Positions 19,566 to 28,706 of a stretch of 64,000 nucleotides of DNA are shown here, piece by piece (within the stretch, counting starts at the first letter, position 1; every line of letters starts with the position of its first letter). This DNA comes from Pycnococcus provasolii (taxonomy: Eukaryota > Chlorophyta > Pseudoscourfieldiophyceae > Pseudoscourfieldiales > Pycnococcaceae). The notes beneath the pieces are model-generated. The model was not told where the DNA came from and did not search any database. It was given only the letters and a program-made list of their open reading frames with translations. The DNA is taken from positions 310,001 through 374,000 of the forward strand of contig OW568894.1 of NCBI GenBank assembly GCA_938743325.2, given 5' to 3'. Position numbers and translations under genes: made by a program.

Positions 19566-21284
19566 TCATTTGCAAACACGGTCGATCGTTTTTGCCTGCT
19601 CAAGCGCGCCCACTAAGCTGTGTGCCGCAACCATGCCACCGGCAGCCACCGCGGGAACACCGGGGCCAGGGAATCGGCTGTCGCCGACACAAAGGAGGCC
19701 GTCGAGAGGCGTATTCACCTCGAGGTTTACGACGCCGTCCTGGCCATCCTTGATCCATCCTCGCCCGCCGTACGTGCCACGGTTACGACGCAAAAATCGT
19801 GCACAGGTCAGCGGTGTTCCAATCATCTCCACCTCGATGCGGCTGCGTACATCCGGGATTGCCTTCTCCACAGCCTGGAAGAGAACCTCCGCGCGCTCCT
19901 TCTTGAGCGCCTTGTACTCGTCGCTGCGCCTGTCCATGCCCTCCCAAATGTCGTATGGTTCCGTGCCAGGAAGGTATGCGTGAATCACGTGCTTGCCTGG
20001 CGGCGCCATGTCGGGAGAAACGACCGATGGGATGCTAACCAGGGCGACATTCTGCTGAGCATCCACGCCAGCATCCCAGTCGCGGACCACCATGTGGTGC
20101 ATTTGAAGATCGTCGGGAAGCCCCGTGGCGTCGATGCCAAGGTGCAGGTGAAGGAAGCTCTCGCACTGCTCCGTCGCCAGCGATTCCTCCACCCACTCCT
20201 TGGGCAGTGCGCCCTCCGGGACGAGAGGAACGGTGTCCCACAAACTCGCATTGCTGATGACCGTCTCCGCACGGATCACGTCGCCGTTGCGCATCCGGAT
20301 GCCCACAGCCTTGTCATTTTCGACAATCACGTTCTCCACATGCGCGCCAAGACGAAGCTCGCCGCCAAACTTCTCCAGTCCGGCGACGAGACGGTCGATG
20401 AGCGCACCACTGCCACCTACGGGGAATTCGAGCGTGGCATCCTCCCTGTACCAGTCGTCGAACATGAATCCAATCTCCGTCGCGGGCGTCATTGTCGCGG
20501 GCGCGCCGCTAAGCATGAAGCAGCACAGGTCGAGCCAGTCGCGCAGGAACTTGTTGTTGATCTGCATGTCCGTCATCACCTCCGAGTACGGTCGGCTAAG
20601 CCACTTGCCAGCCTCGGGCAGAGTGGACAGGAGGTTGGGCAAGAAGCGCGCCATTGTGAACAGCACGGCGCCATCCGTGCGCACGGCGGGCACAGGAAGC
20701 GCCATCGCGGCACGTGCGAGCGGCTGCATCTTGCGCCTGAGTTCCAGAAACTGCTGCGCGGCATCCTCGTCGAACGCCTCGCGCAGTTTGTTCTGAAAGC
20801 TGTCGTTTCCAAGCTGCATGCAGAACGTTCCCATGGGTTCGGGGAAGTGGCACATCCACTCGTTGTACCTCACAACCTTGAGATTTTCCTGCTCACCGAT
20901 GGCGTCGAGAACCTGCCCCATGGGGTTCATGCTGTACTTGTCCGTCATCGTCGAGTACAGAGACGGCCCGCTCTCGAACGTGTATCCGTCGCGGTGCCAC
21001 GCGTGCGCCGCGCCACCCGGCTCGGTGTGCGACTCGCACACGATCACCTTCTTCCCATACTTCGCTAATAGTGACGCCGCGGACAGACCTCCGATACCCG
21101 CACCGATCACAACGACATCCGCGGATGCCGACGACGCATCACCACCACCGTTACCTTCCCCAGAGGGGGATCGCACAGTCTTCACATCAGCAACACGAGC
21201 ACCAGCACGAGGAGCACGAGGAGCACCACGAGGAGCACCAGCACGAGCAGGAGCAGCACCAACACCAATACAAGCAGGAGCCAT
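19566..21284 (-). CDS. Carotenoid isomerase (CRTISO)-like FAD oxidoreductase
   Basis: 572 aa. An Ala/Arg/Gly-rich leader of about 60 residues looks like a plastid transit peptide. The dinucleotide-binding motif GAGIGGLSAASLLAKYG follows, then the phytoene-desaturase/CRTISO-type amine oxidase fold (ESGPSLYST, FMFDDWYRE, GGSGALIDRLVAGLEKFGG) and the C-terminal FAD motif CVGDSRFPGPGVPAVAAGG. The group includes prolycopene isomerase, plant CRTISO-like proteins and all-trans-retinol saturase. The sequence looks closest to the CRTISO-like branch (AT1G57770 type), so activity on prolycopene is not assured. The frame extends to 21347 without ATG; the start was placed at 21284. Confidence 0.87.
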   Translation of the reverse strand: MAPACIGVGAAPARAGAPRGAPRAPRAGARVADVKTVRSPSGEGNGGGDASSASADVVVIGAGIGGLSAASLLAKYGKKVIVCESHTEPGGAAHAWHRDGYTFESGPSLYSTMTDKYSMNPMGQVLDAIGEQENLKVVRYNEWMCHFPEPMGTFCMQLGNDSFQNKLREAFDEDAAQQFLELRRKMQPLARAAMALPVPAVRTDGAVLFTMARFLPNLLSTLPEAGKWLSRPYSEVMTDMQINNKFLRDWLDLCCFMLSGAPATMTPATEIGFMFDDWYREDATLEFPVGGSGALIDRLVAGLEKFGGELRLGAHVENVIVENDKAVGIRMRNGDVIRAETVISNASLWDTVPLVPEGALPKEWVEESLATEQCESFLHLHLGIDATGLPDDLQMHHMVVRDWDAGVDAQQNVALVSIPSVVSPDMAPPGKHVIHAYLPGTEPYDIWEGMDRRSDEYKALKKERAEVLFQAVEKAIPDVRSRIEVEMIGTPLTCARFLRRNRGTYGGRGWIKDGQDGVVNLEVNTPLDGLLCVGDSRFPGPGVPAVAAGGMVAAHSLVGALEQAKTIDRVCK

Positions 21285-21622
21285 CGCAACCAACAAGATG
21301 AAGTCGAGAGCGTGCGAAGAATATCTAAAACAAAGGGGAGGGGGCACCGCAGCCAGTCATTCCGATCGCACTCACAGGAAGGGGAACAGGGGCTGGAACC
21401 CCGAACTCCCCTACGATAATAAAACCCCGAATCACATAATACGACAAGGGTTTTTGGAACGACCCCATATGGCAAGGTTTCATCAAGTCACTTTCACGTG
21501 CAGCTTCACGTGGTTACACAATACTGTAGTTTGCTTTGATGCAGGCACTGGCAATATTGGGAAACCCTGAGCCTCAAAAACTCACTTTGCGTGTGCGTGT
21601 GCGTGTGCGTGAGCGTGTGAGA
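21285..21622. other. Intergenic region with GTGTGC microsatellite
   Basis: A short gap between two minus-strand genes, so it holds the CRTISO-like promoter and the casein kinase 3' end. A GTGTGC-type tandem repeat lies at about 21589-21619, next to the kinase stop. No gene was seen. Confidence 0.45.
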
Positions 21623-22789
21623 TCACTTTGCGCGCGCGAACGGGTTCGGCGTCGACGCGCCGCCCGCACCCGCGCCGCCAGACCGATCTGCGCCGCGACT
21701 CGCGGACGAATCAACGACGCGACGACTTGACGACTTCTCGCCAGCCGCGGCGGCGGAGTCAGTCGGCAAGCCACTGCCCTGCGCAGCCTCGGGCGCCTTG
21801 CCGCGCGCAGCGGGTGCTGGTGCACCAGCACCACCTCCGCCGCCACCCGCACCCGCGCCCGCGGCACCCGAGGAACCCGCCCCACCCTGTGTCTGCTGGT
21901 ACTTTAGGATAGTCCAGTCAAACACGTAGTCGTACTGATAGCTCTCCCGAATGAACAAGTCGCGGAACAGCTTGCGCAGGTAGCTGTAGTCCGGCTTGTC
22001 GTCAAAGCGAAGCGAGCGGCAGCACTGGAAGTACGTCACGAGCTCAGACGGGAAGCCTTTGCACAACACCTCGATGGGCGTGGACATCTTCTTCTCGCTG
22101 ATCTTCTCGTACTTCTGCTGCTTCGTGGCAGCCTTGAGACCCTGCCAAGGCAAGCTCCCTCGCAGGAAGTACATGAGCACGTAGCCGAGGCTCTCGAGGT
22201 CGTCACGCCGGCTCTGCTCGATGCCGAGGTGCGTGTTGATGGATGCGTAGCGCGCGGTACCCGTAAGGTTTTTGTGCTCACGGTATACGATGTGCTGGTG
22301 CGTCTTCGGGTCGCGGTACTTCTTCGCGAGTCCGAAGTCGATGATGTTCACCTGGTTCGCCTTTTTCCCGAGTCCCATGAGGAAGTTGTCTGGCTTGATG
22401 TCTCGGTGGATGAAGCTCTTCGAGTGCACGTACTCGATGCGCGACAGAAGCTGGTCTGCGAGCATGAGCACAGTCTTCAACGAGAACTTTCGGTTGCAGA
22501 AGTTGAACAGGTCTTCCAAGGACGGCCCGAGCAGGTCCATGACCATGATGTTGTAGTCTCCCTCGATGCCGTACCAGCGCACGTTGGGTATGCCGGTGCC
22601 TCCTTGAAGGATCTTGTACAGCTTGCTTTCGTAGAGCAGCTGCGGGTGTTTGCTCTTGACTGACTCGAGTTTGATTCCCACCTCCTCGTTCGTCTGTATG
22701 TGCGTGCCGAGGTAGATGTCTCCGAACGACCCACTTCCTATTTTCCTCCCCAGGCGGTACTTCCCGCCAACGCGAAGTTCCATGCTCAT
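21623..22789 (-). CDS. Casein kinase 1
   Basis: 388 aa. The kinase domain spans about residues 11-285 with the glycine loop GSGSFG, catalytic Lys40 ([10 protein letters not shown]), the catalytic loop [10 protein letters not shown] and [10 protein letters not shown]. The CK1-specific segments [13 protein letters not shown] and [11 protein letters not shown] are present. CK1 uses the SIN motif in place of APE, seen here as YASINTH. The tail from about 300 is Gly/Ala/Ser-rich and low complexity, as in plant CKL proteins. Roles in plants and algae include light, clock, membrane traffic and microtubule control; which applies cannot be told. The start is the ATG at 22789; a second ATG is two codons on. 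The frame extends upstream without ATG. Confidence 0.96.
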   Translation of the reverse strand: MSMELRVGGKYRLGRKIGSGSFGDIYLGTHIQTNEEVGIKLESVKSKHPQLLYESKLYKILQGGTGIPNVRWYGIEGDYNIMVMDLLGPSLEDLFNFCNRKFSLKTVLMLADQLLSRIEYVHSKSFIHRDIKPDNFLMGLGKKANQVNIIDFGLAKKYRDPKTHQHIVYREHKNLTGTARYASINTHLGIEQSRRDDLESLGYVLMYFLRGSLPWQGLKAATKQQKYEKISEKKMSTPIEVLCKGFPSELVTYFQCCRSLRFDDKPDYSYLRKLFRDLFIRESYQYDYVFDWTILKYQQTQGGAGSSGAAGAGAGGGGGGAGAPAPAARGKAPEAAQGSGLPTDSAAAAGEKSSSRRVVDSSASRGADRSGGAGAGGASTPNPFARAK

Positions 22790-23877
22790 GGTTGGTGGCG
22801 AGCGGCTATTTCGTTGTTGTTGTTTTTTGCGAAAAAGAGGAAAGCAGCCTTTTCTTGTAGAGACACAAGCGACCCACAAAAAGCGACCCTCAGAAAGAAA
22901 AAGGACAAGAAAAACGCCAGCCGCTTATTTTAGGTGCAAGTAGGTACTCCAAGGTGCAGTACCCTACCTAGTAGCAGGCACACTTTTGATGCGTGCACGC
23001 GCCACTCTTAGAAAGGGCTTTGGAACCACCCAAAGTGCAGGAAAAACCAAAGAGGAGTCACCACAATAGAAGGAGCACCAGAGGCAAGACCACCACCAAC
23101 AGGTACTACAGCAACGAGCGAGATACCAAACGAGCTACACACCAGCAACGTGTACGACTGCAGCCAATGACGGCAGATGACGAAAGCTGCCAGCTACTAC
23201 TGTGCCAAAGACACTACTGCTCAAAGCCGAGACTCCAAAAGGGGACAGGGCGGGGGCAGGGAGCGCAATGGAGCGCCCGTCCCCGCGGGTGCACAGAGGA
23301 GAGGGTTTTCCTTCCGAATTTTCATTTCTCAGAGTTTTCTCAAGGGGAGGTTTTCAGTTTTCAAGGGGAGGGAGGGTTCTCAGAAAGAGCAGTTCCGTTT
23401 GAAGAGGCGCAGCGAATGGGGGAGCTCCGGCAGTCCGGAGGGTTTGGGTCTTTATGGCGGGCCGCGCTGCCCACGGCGACTCTTAAATTAGCGTGGGTTG
23501 GCTTTTTAAGGCCAGTCCTCTTTGAAGAGTCTCTTTGGCTCTTTGCCTTGCCAGTCCGTTGGGTTAGGGTGAGGCTGCTGGGGGGACCCAGCCAGCCAGC
23601 GGCGCCAGCAGCTCCAGGCCTCCAGCAACTACTCAGAGCAAGCGGCGCCAGCAAGCAGCTCCAGTTGAGCAGCTCTGCGGAAAGATCCCAGGAATGGAAT
23701 GGGCGGACGACCGGATTCCAACTTATTTAGTTATTTCAGTTATTTGTAATGCCCTAACCCTATGCCCGAACCCTAACCCTAACCTCCCAGTCCTCCCTCC
23801 TCTCCCAGCCCACGGAGGTAGGAAGGCCCACGGGCTGACGGGTTCCTCCATTCCGGATAAGTCGGTTGAGATTCGCC
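22790..23877. other. Divergent intergenic region between CK1 and SulP genes
   Basis: About 1.1 kb holding two promoters. A 245-codon open frame near 22993-23730 has low-complexity composition, no family match and overlaps other frames, so it was not called. Direct short repeats of CAGCAGCTCCAG and GCGGCGCCAGCA words occur at about 23580-23670. A telomere-like tract is at 23751-23784, about 95 nt before the SulP ATG. Confidence 0.45.
23751..23784. promoter_or_regulatory. Telomere-like tract upstream of the SulP gene
   Basis: CCCTAA-type units (some degenerate, as CCCTATG and CCCGAA) starting with a TGTAATG word, about 95-125 nt before the ATG at 23878. Confidence 0.45.
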
Positions 23878-25785
23878 ATGGCGCCCTTGACCACGCAGTC
23901 ACGGGGAACCCTCTCTCGTTGTGCAGCCCGAGCTCCTTGTGCTCGTGCTCGTGCTCGTCGTGCCTTTGCGCAGCCATCTTCGCAGCCTCGCACGCTTCAA
24001 GAAGTCTCCTATGTACTTAGGAGACCTTGTCGTGAGTCAAGGTCTAAAAGACACGTGTCAGCCTCAAGGTGGTGCACAGCAGTTGCCGCAGCGTCGTCAA
24101 CAACACAATCAACACAAAGTGACGACTCCACGACCACAGAAGCAGCAACAGCAGCAGTTTCGTACAGCAGCGTTGTCACGAACGTACTCGCAGGACTCAC
24201 AGTCTCGCTCGCGATGATACCCGAGTCGCTCGCATTCACGTTCGTCGCAGGTGTTGCTCCACAAGTCGGACTCGCAGCCGCCGCAACCATGGCAGGCGTC
24301 TGCGCGCTACTCGGGGCACAGCCTGGTGTTATTTCAGGCGCAGCGGGAGCTACCGCCGTCGTCATCGCACCTCTCGTCGCAAGCCACGGCGTCGAGTACC
24401 TGTTCGCGTGCATCGCTCTCACCGGTGTGGTGCAGATGATTGCAGGTCAACTGCGTCTAGGAAAGTTCATACGACTCGTACCACAGCCCGTGATGATGGG
24501 ATTTGTGAACGGACTCGCTCTTGTCATTGGAAGTGCGCAGCTCCAGGCGTTCAAGGGTATCGGCAGCGAGGCGTTGTTCCCTATGATAGGACTCGTCGCC
24601 CTGACAATGGCGCTAATTTACGCCGTGCCGCGTTACGTCACCAAAAAGTTGCCCGCTCCTCTTGTTGCAATTGTCGCCGTCACCACGTTCGTGAGGACCG
24701 CGGCAATCGACACGAAGACGATAGGCGACATCGCCTCCGTGGCTGGCACGCTGCCGACACTCCACTTTCCGCAAGTGCCGCTGTCATTCGACATGCTTGC
24801 GACAATCGCACCGTACGCCGTTAGCGTGGCGGCAGTTGGTCTTATCGAGACCTTGCTGACACAGCAGCTCGTTGACTCCATCACGGAGAGACGCACGGAG
24901 ACGCATACGGAATGTATCGCCCAGGGCGTCGCAAACGTGGCGACCGGATTCCTAGGCGGCATGGGCGGTTGCGCAATGATTGGCCAGAGCATGATTAACG
25001 TGAACGCCGGTGGACGCACGCGCGTTAGTGGCCTAACGTGTGCTGCCTGCCTGCTGGGATTCATCGTCATCGGGTCTGCGCTCATCGAGGCGGTTCCTCT
25101 TGCCGCACTCGTCGGCACGATGTGGATGCTCGTATTGGACATCTGGGACAAAAGCACGTTTACGCGCATTGGAAAGGTTCCCAAGACAGATATAGTTGTC
25201 GTCGCGACCGTCACAGCCGTGACCGTTGCGACTAATTTGGCTGTGGCTGTGTTCTGTGGCGTGATTATCGCGTCGCTAAGCTACTCGTGGAAATCTGCAC
25301 AGCGCATTTTCGTGCAGCGCCAAGTCGAGGAAAAGGCGTACAACGGAAATTCTGCGGCAGTTTACGTCTTCACCGGCCCGCTGTTCTTCGGCTCCACGAC
25401 ACTGTTCGGCGAGCTCGTTGACCCTCGTTCGGAGGAGGAGTCGGTCGTGGTTCTTGACTTTTTGGACAGCCGCATATGGGACGGCAGTGGTCTGGAGGCG
25501 ATCAACGAGGTTGTTGCGAAGCTCGAGACGTGCGGGAAGGAGGTTCACATCAGGCACCTTTCTCCCGACTGCCGTGGTTTACTGGACCGTGCGGGTGACC
25601 TGGTTGAGGTGAACGTGCTTGAGGATCCAGAGTACGGCGTCGCCGTGGACTACGACCGAAGCATCTTGAGCGGTCTTGGCGGCGGCTTGCTGAACGTGAA
25701 CCGCACAGACGAGGAGCGCATGCAAGCGGCCATCAAGCGTCAGTACACGGTTGGCGGCGAGAAGATCTATGTGAAGCGTACTTAA
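23878..25785 (+). CDS. SulP-family anion transporter with STAS domain
   Basis: 635 aa. An N-terminal Arg/Ala/Ser-rich stretch of about 85 residues may be a plastid or mitochondrial leader. The SulP membrane domain follows, with the first-helix signature (LAGLTVSLAMIPESLAF) and PQVGLAAAATMAG, ALLGAQPGVISGAAGA and VPQPVMMGFVNGLA. The protein ends in a STAS-like domain (about 490-600; VYVFTGPLFFGSTT, VVVLDFLDSRIWDGSG). SulP proteins carry sulfate, bicarbonate or other anions. The form is like bacterial SulP/BicA-type transporters, so plastid sulfate or bicarbonate uptake is an attractive but unproven role. The frame begins four codons upstream with TTG; the ATG at 23878 is the start. Confidence 0.9.
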   Translation: MAPLTTQSRGTLSRCAARAPCARARARRAFAQPSSQPRTLQEVSYVLRRPCRESRSKRHVSASRWCTAVAAASSTTQSTQSDDSTTTEAATAAVSYSSVVTNVLAGLTVSLAMIPESLAFTFVAGVAPQVGLAAAATMAGVCALLGAQPGVISGAAGATAVVIAPLVASHGVEYLFACIALTGVVQMIAGQLRLGKFIRLVPQPVMMGFVNGLALVIGSAQLQAFKGIGSEALFPMIGLVALTMALIYAVPRYVTKKLPAPLVAIVAVTTFVRTAAIDTKTIGDIASVAGTLPTLHFPQVPLSFDMLATIAPYAVSVAAVGLIETLLTQQLVDSITERRTETHTECIAQGVANVATGFLGGMGGCAMIGQSMINVNAGGRTRVSGLTCAACLLGFIVIGSALIEAVPLAALVGTMWMLVLDIWDKSTFTRIGKVPKTDIVVVATVTAVTVATNLAVAVFCGVIIASLSYSWKSAQRIFVQRQVEEKAYNGNSAAVYVFTGPLFFGSTTLFGELVDPRSEEESVVVLDFLDSRIWDGSGLEAINEVVAKLETCGKEVHIRHLSPDCRGLLDRAGDLVEVNVLEDPEYGVAVDYDRSILSGLGGGLLNVNRTDEERMQAAIKRQYTVGGEKIYVKRT

Positions 25786-25831
25786 GGTAGTGCTCGAATG
25801 GATTAGAAGATACAAATTAAAAAAAACACGC

Positions 25832-26140
25832 TCAGTTTTGATTTCCTGATGGTCCAGTTGAGGTTGACCCTTCCCGTCGCGTCATGAGCGCCTTCGCCCC
25901 TAGTTTGGCTGCGGCAAGAACTTGCGACATGGCTTGCATGGGATCGGACGCAAGCGGTTCGATTCCAAAATCTTGCGCTCCGAGTGGTATTCCCGTTTCT
26001 TGCGCTTGTTGTTTTGTTCGTCGGATGTGCACGACAGCACACCCTGCGACAGCAGTTCCTGCGGCTAAGACGTGAAGCAGCACGTACGTGACTCGATTGC
26101 TGATTCCGCCGGATTGCGTGGAACGAGAAAGCAGAGACAT
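25832..26140 (-). CDS. Small single-pass membrane protein of unknown function
   Basis: 102 aa, not recognised. A short Ser/Arg N-terminus is followed by one hydrophobic segment at about residues 17-39 (VTYVLLHVLAAGTAVAGCAV), then a soluble part with an amphipathic helix (MQAMSQVLAAAKLGAKAL). The ATG at 26140 is clear. The gene is convergent with SulP (46 nt between stops) and divergent from mS35. A mitochondrial inner-membrane or ER small protein is possible. The sense strand has a C-tract (7 nt) about 84 nt upstream, and a telomere-like tract lies between it and mS35. Confidence 0.55.
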   Translation of the reverse strand: MSLLSRSTQSGGISNRVTYVLLHVLAAGTAVAGCAVVHIRRTKQQAQETGIPLGAQDFGIEPLASDPMQAMSQVLAAAKLGAKALMTRREGSTSTGPSGNQN

Positions 26141-26275
26141 TCCAGATGACTCCAGAGACGCAGACGACGACGTTCTTTATAATAAAGTACTTACGCCTCC
26201 AAAGCAAAGAATGAGGTCCCCCCGGGGGGGCGGAGGAAGAATGGCGGAGCAAGAAGGGGGGGAGGGGAGTGAGTG

Positions 26276-26340
26276 TTAGGGTTTAGGGTTAGGGTTAGGG
26301 TTCCAAGAATGGAGTAGTAGGGTTTCTGGTTTAGGGTTTT
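26276..26340. promoter_or_regulatory. Telomere-like tract in a divergent promoter
   Basis: GTTTAGGG and TTAGGG units at 26276-26302, with further GGGTTT/TTTAGGG words at 26319-26340. The tract lies between the small membrane protein (-, 26140) and mS35 (+, 26437). Confidence 0.5.
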
Positions 26341-26436
26341 CATGGAGTCTTGGGCTTTTCTTTTTCGGGGTTTCCGCCCTTGTGTTTTGCCGTCCCCTTT
26401 CTCGCTCTGTCCATTCCGGTTCATCCCACGGCATCC

Positions 26437-27510
26437 ATGGCGTCGCTCACTACGGCTTTCGTTCGGCGGTTCAGGATTTTGTCATCGCCGTTTTTGTATA
26501 CACATCCTTGCAGGGGGTTTGCGTCTTCACCTCCTCCTCCAGAGGGAGGTGGTGGTGGAGGAGGATCGTCACTAGCTTCTCAGGCGTCACAGGCGGACTC
26601 CTCAGCAGGCTCGCACGATGCGGATGCTGCTCCTGTTTCTCAGGACTCGTCACCAGGAGGAGGAGGAGGAGACTCAGCAGGCTCAGCTTCGCCAGCCAAT
26701 GATGGTGGTGCAACTGTTGGTGGCAATACAAGCCAAGATGGCGGCGGATTTGGACTGGGTGGGTTTGGCGGTGGTGGTCCAACGGCTCCTATTAAGGGTC
26801 TGAGAGGAAAGAACATCTACCCACTGCCTGACAGCTTCGGTCCCGAGGGAAGGATGTATCCGTATCGTGACTACCCTGAGCGCGACCCGGAAACAGGGAA
26901 AAGAAGAAGGCCGGCGAACGTACCACTGCACGCCGCCGGAAGCTGGGGCGAGGCGTGGGAGCAAGCCACGAAGTTTAGCGAAGACGTTTTCCCGGAGTAC
27001 GAAAAGGAAAATCCGTGGGAGTTCGTCGACGACATGCGCAAGAGGCTCGACGAGGAGGACACGCCAGGAAAGCAGTTGACACGCGAGGCGGCTGCTCTCA
27101 GCAGGGCAGGGGTGCTGACGTGCGAGCCTATCAGCCACCTGATGCTCGCCGTGGCCAAGGACGGCGCCGACGACGTCGAGAGTGCACCGCCTGTCGTCAG
27201 AAGTCACCTCCCTCCATACAACACGACGATGCGGTGGCTGACGACGGTCGTCATACCGAGTGGATACGACCCGCCGAACCACCCTCTGAATCGCAAGGCG
27301 AAGTTGAGCGTGAAGTTGTCAACGCTCGCACAGGCGGCGCGTCTTGACGAGCGACAGACGATGGCGTTGAGGGCGATTGTGGGACGGCGCTACGACCCAC
27401 AGACGGACGACTTCACCGTCAGCGTGGCAAAGTACACGCGTCGCGAGGATAATCGCCGCGAGGCGTTGCGCATGGTGCGTGACCTGGTTCGCGAGGCACG
27501 TGCACTCTGA
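26437..27510 (+). CDS. Mitochondrial ribosomal small subunit protein mS35
   Basis: 357 aa. A basic Arg/Ser/Phe N-terminus (MASLTTAFVRRFRILSS) fits a mitochondrial presequence. A Gly/Ser/Ala-rich stretch of about 100 residues follows. The conserved C-terminal domain runs from about residue 140, with the segment HPLNRKAKLSVKLSTLAQ and the end part RREDNRREALRMVRDL that characterise the MRPS35/mS35 family. It would sit in the head of the mitoribosomal small subunit. The open frame begins upstream with TTG at 26350; the ATG at 26437 gives a proper presequence. The mtACP gene on the other strand converges on it, 157 nt away. Confidence 0.8.
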   Translation: MASLTTAFVRRFRILSSPFLYTHPCRGFASSPPPPEGGGGGGGSSLASQASQADSSAGSHDADAAPVSQDSSPGGGGGDSAGSASPANDGGATVGGNTSQDGGGFGLGGFGGGGPTAPIKGLRGKNIYPLPDSFGPEGRMYPYRDYPERDPETGKRRRPANVPLHAAGSWGEAWEQATKFSEDVFPEYEKENPWEFVDDMRKRLDEEDTPGKQLTREAAALSRAGVLTCEPISHLMLAVAKDGADDVESAPPVVRSHLPPYNTTMRWLTTVVIPSGYDPPNHPLNRKAKLSVKLSTLAQAARLDERQTMALRAIVGRRYDPQTDDFTVSVAKYTRREDNRREALRMVRDLVREARAL

Positions 27511-27667
27511 AGTCGTCTCACGTTTCGTGTGACTTCAACTACAGTAGTAACCACTAAGTAAGTACCGTAACTACCACTACACTTTTCTTTTTCATGTTTT
27601 TTATTTTCTTTTTCTTTTTTTTAATGAAGTCGTCGTCGTCGATGTTCCCTTTTCTGTCTGCATTTAC

Positions 27668-28303
27668 TTAAACGGCGTGCGGGTGCGCGGTGATGTACGT
27701 CACAGCGTCGCCGACGGAGAGAATCCGATCCGCCTCGGCATCCGGAATCTCAATGGCGAATTCCTCCTCAAGCGCCATCACCACCTCCACGGCGTCGAGC
27801 GAGTCGAGTCCGAGGTCCTTGTTGAAGTGCGCCGTCGGTGACAGTTTTCCCTCCTCCACCTTTCCGAAGTCCTTCACGACAGAGAGAATGCGCTCAGTCA
27901 CCTGGCGTGTGTGTGTGTGGAATCAGAGGAGTGTGAGTATACATACGTGTGGTAGTTGTTGTATATTCTATGCTATGATGCATCCTCCTGATGAAAACGA
28001 AAAACAACAGAAAAAAAGAAAATCACAAAAAGCAAAAAGCACCAAAAAGAAAAACCAAAAAGAAAACAACATGAACAATCTCCGTCGAAACCAACCACCA
28101 CAAATCCGACTCCAAACACAAACACGACACCAAGTACGCACCTCATCCTTTCCGAGGAACGACGTCTCCCCAAAGAACCGCGCAAAAGAAGTAGACCCTG
28201 GCAGCGAAGGAACCAGCACCCCAGGTGCTCTAGATACTTTCAAGGGTACAGCCATGTTCTTCAACAATCCCAAAGAAAAAGAACACTTCAGCAGAGACGC
28301 CAT
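27668..28303 (-). CDS. Mitochondrial acyl carrier protein, one intron
   Basis: Two exons on the minus strand: 28142-28303 (54 codons) and 27668-27901, joined over a 240-nt intron (27902-28141) with GTGCGT at its 5' end and CAG at its 3' end. The product is 131 aa. A presequence with Ser/Leu/Arg/Phe is followed by FLGKDE joined to VTERILSVVKDF across the splice, which is the conserved start of mitochondrial ACP. The phosphopantetheine site GLDSLDAVEV has Ser88. The family (NDUFAB1/mtACP) serves mitochondrial fatty acid synthesis for lipoate and binds LYR proteins of complex I, Fe-S and ribosome assembly. Exon 2 opens with GTG and has no ATG of its own, so the intron is required. It is the only firm intron in the window. 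Confidence 0.93.
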
Positions 28304-28419
28304 GATGCTTGTGTGGTTGTGTGTGAGCGGCTGGAACGGGAACGGGATGTGTCGGCGCGGTTAACCCGTCCTGGCCTAACCTTAGCTAGGGTTTGATTAG
28401 CCAACGGGCCTGCGGGGGG

Positions 28420-28457
28420 AAGGAAGGGTTCGGGGAAGGGAAGGGAAGGGAAGGGAG
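28420..28457. repeat. GGGAA tandem repeat in the mtACP/SH3-protein promoter
   Basis: Five or more 5-nt GGGAA-type units, about 120-155 nt upstream of the mtACP ATG, next to the telomere-like tract at 28464-28558. Confidence 0.6.
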
Positions 28458-28463
28458 AAACCG

Positions 28464-28558
28464 GTTAGGGTATTGACTAGTCTATGGAGTGCGATTAGGG
28501 TTACGAGAGGGATGGGTTAGGGTATTGGTATTGCGATTAGGGTTAGGGTTAGGGTTAC
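28464..28558. promoter_or_regulatory. Telomere-like tract in a divergent promoter
   Basis: Dispersed GATTAGGG and GGTTAGGG words ending in a run of three GGGTTA units at about 28537-28556. It lies between mtACP (-, 28303) and the SH3-like gene (+, 28707). Confidence 0.5.
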
Positions 28559-28706
28559 GTGTTCTCCGGAACTTCTTCTCGGAGACGGTTCTAGACGGTT
28601 CTCGTGTGACAAATCGTTCTCACCCGTTTTTTTTTTATTTTTGTGCGTTATTTTGTTGTTTTTTCCCGTGTTTGGCTGTGTTTTTCTTTCTGCTTTGCTG
28701 TTTGTC

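Noticed and set aside
19620-21068. 482-codon open frame on the + strand opposite the CRTISO-like gene
   Set aside because: Antisense shadow of a well-supported coding region, with His/Arg-rich composition and no family features.
22993-23730. 245-codon open frame in the CK1/SulP intergenic region
   Set aside because: Basic, low-complexity translation with no conserved segment, no good start, and it spans promoter-like repeats.
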